Positions 1 to 6,000 of a stretch of DNA of 8,213 bases are shown here, in pieces (position 1 is the first letter of the stretch; each line of letters opens with the position of its first letter). The position numbers were made by a program, and so were the translations under genes. This DNA is from Candidatus Sabulitectum sp. GTDB lineage: Bacteria; Fermentibacterota; Fermentibacteria; Fermentibacterales; JCC-6. The stretch lies in NCBI GenBank assembly GCA_029934845.1, contig JAOZLN010000103.1, positions 1-8,213 of the forward strand, written 5' to 3'. The notes under the pieces were generated by a model. It worked only from the letters and a program-made list of their open reading frames with translations. It did no database searches and had not been told where the DNA came from.

Positions 1-1696
1 GCGGCGAGGTGTCCGTGTATATATCGGTTTCAGGGCAACCGAAAACATGTGCCATGTTGATCATATCAACACCGCTGGAACCGAAAGAGGTATAACAGGC
101 AGCCTTTCCAAAAGTATGCGCAGCACCAAGATGGTGGATATCTTCAGTGAAAAAGCCACGGAAAGTATGGATCTGAAGAGTATCTCCCGGCCCGATAGGC
201 GTATAAGTGGAAGAGCCCATTATAGTAATAGCGCCCTTGGGGTCACCGATTGTTCCTTCAGAAAGAAATCCTTCGCAGAAGCAGTAGTGACCATCGAATT
301 CACCATTCTGGCAACCAACGGTAAACACCCACGGCAGCTTCCTGCCGTTTGTAAGACTTGACATATGACTAATGCCAAAACCGGATGTAACCCAGCTGGT
401 AATGCTTCCATGACCTATGTAGTTAATAACAGAAACTCCATCGTTTATTTCTGATCTTACATTGGTCAGTGTAGGAGCTGTACCCCCAAGAGCATCGCAG
501 TAAAATGTGGATTGCAGGGCATTAGCCATAAAAAGCTGATGAAGCGTTAAGGATTCGTAGGCAGCATTCATGGGGTCGGTACAGGCCATACTGAAGGCAT
601 GGTTGAACCAGCTGTCACCGGCAGGCTGGTACGGATCCATTTCCGCATTCATTATTTTCCAGGAAATGTAAGCAAGATCGTCAGTGTCGTTACCGCTTAT
701 TCGTCCAATGTGCATGGATGGAAGGTAACTGCTTCCCACAACAGCATACTGATTGTCTGCAGCATGTATTTCATCTCCAGAATACTGCGGGGTCGGTACA
801 ACAGTATTATCACCAATAAGCATCACATATTCCGGAGGGTTTGGCCAGCTGGTAAAAGCATTCTCCAGCCAGGCATCAATCTCGGAAACACTGGTTCCTA
901 TTGTTGCCAGATCACCTATCTGAACATCGTAACCTTTCTGCGCTTTCCAGTTTATCAGATCCTGAGCAAGACCGATGGATTCAGTACTTCCAATAAAAAC
1001 ATAGCTTCCAGTCACCGCGTCAAGATCATTCTGGAAACCAAGAACCTGTTCGTAGATAGGAAGAAAACTTCTGGTATACCCCATTGGAGTCCGGTGAAGC
1101 TCGTTCTCTCCAATCTGGTCATTCACTGTAACATTAACAGTAACACCTGTGGTGATCAAAACCTCTCCGGTAACAGGGTTAACCCTTACAGGATTAAATC
1201 TGATCCAGGCAACTCTAAGATCGCGAAGAATTGATACGGATTCTATCTGTACAGAAGCACCGGGAACGAATTCTGAATTCCTGTATGCTTCATCATTGAT
1301 CCTGAACTGTGGCACAGGTCCTGAATAAGTCTGTCTCTCCTGCCATGGAGCTACTCTGTAATTACCAGGAGATGAAACTTCCTCGCTGACGATCTCTAAT
1401 TCCACATCGCCATTGTTGGGGACCAAAACCATCCTTCTAATAACAGGAAGGTCTGGAGACCCTACAAGCCCCAGGAAATCACCACTGGTAGGAATCCTGA
1501 ATACACTGGCGTTAGAGTATTCCGCCAGCTGGGCATCAATCACTTCAAGGTCAGGCAGGCTGAACTCAACTGTGGAAGTTCTGCCATCTGACTGGATCAG
1601 TCTGGCCTCCTCAGTATGAGAAGAATTGCGGTATAAGACCTCTCCGTTCATTGTAAAAACAGCAACAATTAAAAGAACGCCGAGTAACAGCTTCAT
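1..1696 (-). CDS. Secreted gingipain-type C25 cysteine peptidase, C-terminus cut by window edge
   Basis: This is an extracytoplasmic cysteine endopeptidase of family C25 (gingipain-like). The start ATG at 1696-1694 is preceded by GAAGGGG (1712-1706) at 9-nt spacing, and the frame is open to base 2 (565 codons). Residues 1-20 are a short signal peptide (Met-Lys followed by a Leu/Val/Ile-rich core). Residues about 20-220 resemble a C25 propeptide. The catalytic domain follows, with PPEYVMLIGD, then ADNQYA and LPSMHIGRIS, the catalytic His in YIGHGS (H429), and the nucleophile in TVGCQNGEF (C462). The 33-residue His-Cys spacing equals that which I recall for RgpB, and the absolute positions are close to the RgpB preproprotein. 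FGCPET near residue 552 stands where many relatives have FGDP. Any Ig-like or sorting domain would lie beyond the left edge, so effector protease and PorU-like sortase cannot be fully separated; the length favours a gingipain-like protease. It follows the regulator gene on the same strand but has its own promoter. Confidence 0.93.
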   Translation of the reverse strand, partial: MKLLLGVLLIVAVFTMNGEVLYRNSSHTEEARLIQSDGRTSTVEFSLPDLEVIDAQLAEYSNASVFRIPTSGDFLGLVGSPDLPVIRRMVLVPNNGDVELEIVSEEVSSPGNYRVAPWQERQTYSGPVPQFRINDEAYRNSEFVPGASVQIESVSILRDLRVAWIRFNPVRVNPVTGEVLITTGVTVNVTVNDQIGENELHRTPMGYTRSFLPIYEQVLGFQNDLDAVTGSYVFIGSTESIGLAQDLINWKAQKGYDVQIGDLATIGTSVSEIDAWLENAFTSWPNPPEYVMLIGDNTVVPTPQYSGDEIHAADNQYAVVGSSYLPSMHIGRISGNDTDDLAYISWKIMNAEMDPYQPAGDSWFNHAFSMACTDPMNAAYESLTLHQLFMANALQSTFYCDALGGTAPTLTNVRSEINDGVSVINYIGHGSITSWVTSGFGISHMSSLTNGRKLPWVFTVGCQNGEFDGHYCFCEGFLSEGTIGDPKGAITIMGSSTYTPIGPGDTLQIHTFRGFFTEDIHHLGAAHTFGKAACYTSFGSSGVDMINMAHVFGCPETDIYTDTSP

Positions 1697-1705
1697 CAGC
1701 ACACA

Positions 1706-1712
1706 CCCCTTC
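1706..1712 (-). promoter_or_regulatory. Ribosome binding site of the C25 peptidase gene
   Basis: GAAGGGG reads on the minus strand with 9 nt to the ATG at 1696. It supports this start, which also gives the signal peptide immediately. Confidence 0.6.
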
Positions 1713-1757
1713 ATTCAAAATTACGCGCGAGATTTTCTTTATAGACCAATCCCGGCA

Positions 1758-1786
1758 AGCATAAAGACTTGTTCACTAAAGGTCAA
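1758..1786 (-). promoter_or_regulatory. Sigma70-type promoter for the C25 peptidase
   Basis: On the minus strand TTGACC (1786-1781, 5/6 to the -35 consensus) and TATGCT (1763-1758, 4/6 to the -10 consensus) are separated by exactly 17 bp. This predicts a transcript start near 1751 and a leader of about 55 nt. The peptidase therefore probably has its own housekeeping-type promoter and need not depend on readthrough from the regulator upstream. No GG-N10-GC sigma54 element was found in this gap. The rest of 1697-1912 shows no convincing intrinsic terminator. Confidence 0.6.
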
Positions 1787-1912
1787 TCGGGACATTTCTG
1801 ATTTAAAACGGACTAGACATATCCACTTACAGAAGGAAATACTGTTAAGCTACCATACAGTGCATTCTGCAAAAAGTTTCAACTATACTCTGCCTGGTTC
1901 CCGGGTAAATGT

Positions 1913-4900
1913 TCATTCACCCTTGTAAAGAGCCAGGTACTTTCTAACTGTCTTGGGATCACATTGAAGAATTCTTGAGGCTTTCAATCTGTTACCGTCA
2001 CATCTATTAACTACTCCGGCAACATGCCTGCACATTGCTACCTCCAAAGACTCCATACTGAAAACAGAATTCTGAATAAGCCTTTCACCTATAGATACCT
2101 CTTTTGCACTTACAATTTCGTCGCTGCACATAAGAACGGTTCTCTGAACCACATTCCTGAGTTCTCTTACATTGCCAGGCCAGTCATACTTAAGCAATTC
2201 GCTCAAGGCATCTCTGGAAAATCTGATTTCCTCGCGAAGCTCTTTTGTAAAATGATCTACCAGCAGCGGAATATCCTCCATTCTTTCCTTCAGAGGCGGT
2301 ACTTTTATATGCATTACAGCAATCCGGTAATAGAGATCAGTCCGAAACTTTCCTGAAGCAGAATCCTTTCGCAGATCGGCATTGGTTGCAGTTATCAATC
2401 GAAAGAATGTTTCTCTTTCTGCAGTATCACCAAGTCTTCGAAGCTTTCCTGTTTCAAGAACTCGAAGCAGCTTGACCTGAAGCCCCAGGGACATGTTTCC
2501 GATCTCATCAAGAAACAAAGTACCTCCATTTGCAGCTTCCAGAAGGCCCACCCTGCTTTCTGAAGCACCTGTAAATGCCCCTCTGGTAACTCCAAAAAGC
2601 TCAGACTCTAATAATGATTCAGCAATTGCCCCGCAATCAACCGCAATGAATGAACCTCTCGCTGCTGGTCCCTCATCATGCAGCCCGCGGGCAACCAATT
2701 CTTTACCGGTACCTGTGTCTCCGGTTATGAGCACTGGAACCGGCATTTGAGCAACCCGTTTCATTGTTGACTTCAGTTTTAGAATAACATCAGATTGGCC
2801 AACCATTTCCGGGAAATAATCAAGATTGGAAGTATTTATACCCATTGAGGGAGATGGACTGGCACCGGCAATAGCGGCAATCAGTGGTGCAAGTACTTTT
2901 ACCGGAGAAATATCAGGCCCGGCAGCAAAAAGATCGGGAGTGCTTGATATCTTTAACTCTCCACTTTCCCCTCCAGGAACAGATCCGAGGTAACGAAGTC
3001 CCAGTTCCTCTCCAAGTGAATTTAAATCTCTGGGTCCGGCAGTGTCATCACAATACCACTGGGATAACTTTTCAATTGAGGTGCTAAGAAGCGAGACATC
3101 AGAAACCGTGGAAGAATTATCCAGTATTCTTACCAGCCTGCTGTTGGATCTGGCAAACTGTTTTCTTTCGGCTTCATCAAGAAGCTCTGAAATATCTTTA
3201 AATGATTCCAGTATTCGTCTTCGAATCCCGGGATCCTCAGGAAGACCAAAACTGGATGACAGTTCGCAGGCCAGAAGCGGAGCAGGCATATTCAGAATGT
3301 GAAGGAAGGCCCTGTCCCTTGTGGTTGAATCGTTTGAAGATATGATTTCCGCTTCCAACTCTTCCGGCCTCAGACCCAGTTCACGAGCTTCCCACAGCAA
3401 TCTTGAAGTATCAATCTCCGTCCCCACCCGGGTCATTGCAAGATCAGCAAGCAGAGCAAGATGTCTGTCTCCCATAAATCCCGCTTTTGCCCGTGCATAC
3501 TTCAAAGTTTCAAGCCCCTCGTCGTGCTTCCCCTCCTGTAAAAGCAGCTGACCGAGGTAGAGAAGGCTCAAAGCGTGAACCAGAGTAAGGTTCTTCCCGG
3601 CAGCCATTGATGCCGAACGCCTTGCTGATGGAATACGCATAGCGCCCAGACCCAGAACAACTCCTCTGTAAGCAGTAAGCATGGTAGTCATCTGATCTGC
3701 AGGTATTCCGCTGCCGCTTTGTTCAAGACGGACATCCAGTGATTTAAAGGTGCTCGATGCCGACTTAAGCTCTCCGGTTCTTAACTCAAGCACAAACAGG
3801 TCGATAAGTGGAGGCCGGTCCGTTTTGCCTGGATTCTCTGCATAGTAAAGCAAGGCAAGACGATAATCATCCACTGCCCCGCTCCAGTTCCCCAGAACCT
3901 CTCTAACTCTGCCCCGTTCGGTCAGGCTTTTACCAAGAAGAGCAGCGTCTGCAAGTTTCTTTGCAATAATGACAGAGTTCTCGGCAGCCTCCAGAGCATT
4001 TCTATAGTCTCCTGTCCGCATAAGAATCACAGCTTTTGAACACAGAAGCCTTACACGACTTGAATCGCAAGCAAGCACAAGCGCATTCTCTATTTCAGGC
4101 AGAGCATCTGCGACCTTTCCCTGCAGGTCCAGTGCTTTGGCAAGAAGAAGTGCAGCTTCAGCCCCGGGAATGTTCTTCAGAAGATCGACTGCTCTTCCCA
4201 GATCCATCAGGTTTATCAGAGCAGATGCGCAAAGAATCTTCTCCTGATCGGACTGCTTATCCGATAGCATTTCTGAAACTTTTTCAGGTTCACCCATTGC
4301 AAGCAGTACTTTTGCTCGAAGCAGGATGCTGCTATCTGCAAGAAGATGTAAAGCCTCATCATAATTGCCCAGCTCAAAGTGAGCTTTAGCGATCAATTCA
4401 CTGTCATAATTTGCATTCTTCTGTCTTGATGCTGCAACAAGAGCCCTGTATCCGCCTTCAGAAAAAAGCTCATCAGGTAGGACAGCCCATGGCTCTGGTG
4501 GTTTACCGGAAGCGGTACATCTGTACAGAGCCCCGTCAAATCCCAATAAGGGATAGCCTGAACCAATCAGATCATCCCGGAGAAGAAGCAGAGGAACATC
4601 CCATGCCACAGATGCCTCTCCTTGTATATCAATCACAGACATGCGGCATTCCTTCAGACGATCCGGAGCTTCTCCTGTGACGATCAAAGTAAGCCCCGGG
4701 GGCAGAAGGTTTGTAAACTCTCTGATCACTTCAACAAGATCAGGCGAAGCAAACTCGATCTGGTCAATAACCAGAAGCCTTTCAACACCACTCATGGATG
4801 GAAACAGATTGTTCACCAGTGCTGCGCCGGAATTCACTTTTTCACAGGGGGAATTTCTTCCAGGGAGAGGTCGCATAATTTCCAGAGGATTGCATCGTAC

Positions 4901-5635
4901 AACACTTACAAGCCATCCATCTGAAGCAGCCTTTGTTATCCAGTCGCTGCAAAGAAGATCTCTCTGCTGCCACCTGCCTCCCTTAAGGATGTTTACCTTG
5001 CTTCGGTTGAATTTCCTGGACGGCACTTCTTCCGTGTATAAACCCGCTTTTATCAGTGCTTTTGCCCTGATGGATATTCTGTCCGCCACCAGTGCCTCAA
5101 CCAGATGCGGTTTTGAGCCATCCCAGAGGTATCCCCTGCTGGCCATCATCGATCTTCCCAGCATGTAAAAATCAGACAATGGGGTAGGTGCTGCCCCTGC
5201 AGACAATTCTGGTGGAGAGCATGCAAGCCCTGTTATCAGTACATCCCCCCATAGCAGCAGTTTAAGTTCACCATTCACACTTCTGTATGATGACGGTGTA
5301 ACATCAAGATGAAGCCAGCCTTTCCCGTGAAGAATATCAAGAGGAGCGATCAACTCTTCAATTTTCCAGTTTCCCAGGGAATCCCATGACGAATTCCACG
5401 GCATAGAGAGACAGAGTTTGCCTTCTTCAACCTCAACATCATATCTGTCAGGAATTAATATCGAATCGTCTTTAACTACGGAGATCAACTGAAGCATCCT
5501 GGCCACCACATTATTTTGCCCGTTGAAGGAAAAAATTCTGCCAAGCCTGAGGTTACCGGAGGTGTCTTCAAAAAGAATCTCTGTTCTTCCGGAAGAAATG
5601 TGCTTTCTTGAAATGATCTTATTAGTTCCTGCCAT
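1913..5635 (-). CDS. Sigma54-dependent transcriptional activator with kinase-like, NTPase-like and TPR sensor half
   Basis: This cytoplasmic regulator (1240 residues) should remodel RNA polymerase-sigma54 by ATP hydrolysis. Order: kinase-like domain, about 20-200 (LHGKGWLHLDVTP with H109/D111; SPPE 140-143; SDFYMLG 154-160); degenerate NTPase-like region, about 205-380 (GGRWQQRD at 219, RLLVIDQIE at 286); TPR-like helical repeats, about 405-740 (AHFELGNYDEAL from 418); an unassigned, perhaps GAF-like, linker to about 940; AAA+ sigma54-interaction domain from 941 with Walker A GDTGTGKE (972-979), GAFTGA (1019-1024), Walker B GGTLFLDEI (1037-1045), FRTDLYYR (1097-1104) and WPGNVREL (from 1152); Fis-type HTH at about 1197-1235. 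An in-frame ATG 30 bp upstream (5665) is possible, but GGGGAGG lies 5 nt before the 5635 ATG. The kinase half looks inactive: LWG replaces DFG and no VAIK-like lysine is visible. Kinase-ATPase-TPR order recalls PknK-type sensors. The C-terminal half is complete and should be a functional activator. The gene is divergent from a sigma54-promoted operon, its likely target. Confidence 0.95.
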   Translation of the reverse strand: MAGTNKIISRKHISSGRTEILFEDTSGNLRLGRIFSFNGQNNVVARMLQLISVVKDDSILIPDRYDVEVEEGKLCLSMPWNSSWDSLGNWKIEELIAPLDILHGKGWLHLDVTPSSYRSVNGELKLLLWGDVLITGLACSPPELSAGAAPTPLSDFYMLGRSMMASRGYLWDGSKPHLVEALVADRISIRAKALIKAGLYTEEVPSRKFNRSKVNILKGGRWQQRDLLCSDWITKAASDGWLVSVVRCNPLEIMRPLPGRNSPCEKVNSGAALVNNLFPSMSGVERLLVIDQIEFASPDLVEVIREFTNLLPPGLTLIVTGEAPDRLKECRMSVIDIQGEASVAWDVPLLLLRDDLIGSGYPLLGFDGALYRCTASGKPPEPWAVLPDELFSEGGYRALVAASRQKNANYDSELIAKAHFELGNYDEALHLLADSSILLRAKVLLAMGEPEKVSEMLSDKQSDQEKILCASALINLMDLGRAVDLLKNIPGAEAALLLAKALDLQGKVADALPEIENALVLACDSSRVRLLCSKAVILMRTGDYRNALEAAENSVIIAKKLADAALLGKSLTERGRVREVLGNWSGAVDDYRLALLYYAENPGKTDRPPLIDLFVLELRTGELKSASSTFKSLDVRLEQSGSGIPADQMTTMLTAYRGVVLGLGAMRIPSARRSASMAAGKNLTLVHALSLLYLGQLLLQEGKHDEGLETLKYARAKAGFMGDRHLALLADLAMTRVGTEIDTSRLLWEARELGLRPEELEAEIISSNDSTTRDRAFLHILNMPAPLLACELSSSFGLPEDPGIRRRILESFKDISELLDEAERKQFARSNSRLVRILDNSSTVSDVSLLSTSIEKLSQWYCDDTAGPRDLNSLGEELGLRYLGSVPGGESGELKISSTPDLFAAGPDISPVKVLAPLIAAIAGASPSPSMGINTSNLDYFPEMVGQSDVILKLKSTMKRVAQMPVPVLITGDTGTGKELVARGLHDEGPAARGSFIAVDCGAIAESLLESELFGVTRGAFTGASESRVGLLEAANGGTLFLDEIGNMSLGLQVKLLRVLETGKLRRLGDTAERETFFRLITATNADLRKDSASGKFRTDLYYRIAVMHIKVPPLKERMEDIPLLVDHFTKELREEIRFSRDALSELLKYDWPGNVRELRNVVQRTVLMCSDEIVSAKEVSIGERLIQNSVFSMESLEVAMCRHVAGVVNRCDGNRLKASRILQCDPKTVRKYLALYKGE

Positions 5636-5640
5636 TGCAA

Positions 5641-5650
5641 CCTCCCCACC
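5641..5650 (-). promoter_or_regulatory. Strong ribosome binding site that decides the regulator start
   Basis: GGTGGGGAGG on the minus strand ends 5 nt before the ATG at 5635. The longer in-frame start at 5665 would place this Shine-Dalgarno inside the coding sequence, so the 1240-residue form is preferred over 1250. Confidence 0.8.
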
Positions 5651-5708
5651 TGAATAGCAACACATAACACGACGCCAACATTAACAACCACGTGAAAAAC
5701 GATTCAAT

Positions 5709-5727
5709 GTAGGGAAAATATCCTCTG
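5709..5727. promoter_or_regulatory. Candidate activator-binding site, copy A
   Basis: This is one copy of GTAGGGAAWATATCCYCTG, identical to copy B (5841-5859) at 17 of 19 positions, with the A and T variants at W and Y. It is a poorer palindrome than copy B. Its centre lies about 83 bp upstream of the regulator ATG and about 242 bp upstream of the predicted operon start. It could therefore serve autoregulation of the regulator, a second enhancer for the operon, or both. Binding is inferred. Confidence 0.55.
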
Positions 5728-5822
5728 ATACTTACGATGTCCATGGCATCCTGACGGTGTTTTGCTATAAAAACCCAGCTTTCTTTTAAAATATCACGAG
5801 AAACACCATAAATCGAAATTCA

Positions 5823-5841
5823 CTGGAGAAATTTTCTTCAG
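5823..5841. promoter_or_regulatory. Dyad abutting copy B
   Basis: A 19-nt dyad runs from CTGGAGAAA through a central T to TTTCTTCAG, with 8 of 9 arm positions complementary (the exception is G5826/T5838). It shares base 5841 with the copy B repeat, so the two form a composite element about 37 bp long. It could be an operator for a second protein or a half of an extended enhancer. A+T-rich dyads of this size can occur by chance. Confidence 0.35.
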
Positions 5842-5859
5842 TAGGGAATATATCCCCTG
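5841..5859. promoter_or_regulatory. Candidate activator-binding site (UAS), copy B
   Basis: The second copy of the 19-bp repeat contains AGGGAATATATCCCCT (5843-5858), a 16-bp palindrome with a single mismatched pair. Its centre is about 110 bp upstream of the predicted sigma54 transcript start, within the range typical for sigma54 enhancer sites. The dyad symmetry suits a dimeric Fis-type HTH such as that of the divergent regulator. The assignment to that regulator is inference from position and symmetry. Confidence 0.6.
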
Positions 5860-5933
5860 TTTTGTCTTATAGGAATCAATCAGTATCTGCACTCATATTA
5901 ACTAAACTATTGTGCTTCTTCATTTTATGCTTA

Positions 5934-5949
5934 TGGCAAGCATCATGCT
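5934..5949 (+). promoter_or_regulatory. Sigma54 (-24/-12) promoter of the propeller operon
   Basis: TGGCAAGCATCATGCT matches the sigma54 consensus TGGCACGN4TTGCW at 10 of the 12 specified positions. The invariant GG and GC dinucleotides are separated by exactly 10 nt. The predicted start of transcription is near 5960, giving a leader of about 41 nt before the ATG at 6001. The divergent neighbour encodes a sigma54 activator with an intact GAFTGA loop, which strongly supports the call. Confidence 0.78.
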
Positions 5950-5960
5950 ACAGGTAGTGT

Positions 5961-5973
5961 GGGCAGGTTGCCC
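5961..5973 (+). other. Small stem-loop at the predicted 5' end of the operon mRNA
   Basis: GGGCA, a GGT loop and TGCCC form a 5-bp G+C-rich stem beginning within a base or two of the start predicted from the sigma54 promoter. A 5'-terminal hairpin can protect mRNA from 5'-end-dependent decay. The role here is inferred. Confidence 0.35.
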
Positions 5974-5987
5974 GGTAACAAACCACG

Positions 5988-5993
5988 AAAGGA
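5988..5993 (+). promoter_or_regulatory. Ribosome binding site deciding the propeller-protein start
   Basis: AAAGGA lies 7 nt before the ATG at 6001. A longer in-frame GTG at 5959 would fall at about the predicted transcript start and would put 14 charged or polar residues before the signal peptide, so 6001 is preferred. Confidence 0.7.
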
Positions 5994-6000
5994 AACAAAA

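Larger units (their letters stand above)
5636..6000. other. Divergent intergenic control region (365 bp)
   Basis: It separates the minus-strand sigma54 activator from the plus-strand propeller operon. It contains the regulator RBS, two copies of a 19-bp near-palindrome, a separate 19-bp dyad, a sigma54 promoter and the operon leader, all listed separately. The span is A+T-rich, with no convincing ORF. No clear promoter for the regulator itself was found: there is no correctly spaced sigma54 element and only weak sigma70-like hexamers on the minus strand. Confidence 0.85.

Noticed and set aside
599..1234. Plus-strand open frame of 211 codons
   Set aside because: It is antisense to the C25 peptidase, whose minus-strand frame carries the His/Cys motifs; the plus-strand product has no recognisable domain and no RBS.
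1843..1863. ACTGT...ACAGT inverted repeat after the regulator gene as a terminator
   Set aside because: Only 5 bp of stem, an 11-nt loop and no T-run on either strand.
4641..5168. Plus-strand open frame of 175 codons
   Set aside because: It is antisense to the regulator coding sequence and its composition looks like a reverse-strand shadow.
5743..5766. TGGCATCC followed by TTTTGCT on the plus strand as a second sigma54 promoter
   Set aside because: The spacing between GG and GC is about 17 nt, far from 10.
5766..5771. TATAAA as a sigma70 -10 hexamer on the plus strand
   Set aside because: No acceptable -35 hexamer lies 16-18 bp upstream, and it is over 200 bp from the operon start.
5764..5778. 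CTGGGTTTTTATAGC on the minus strand as a sigma54 promoter for the regulator
   Set aside because: The GG to GC spacing is 9 nt, not the required 10; sigma54 tolerates spacing changes poorly.
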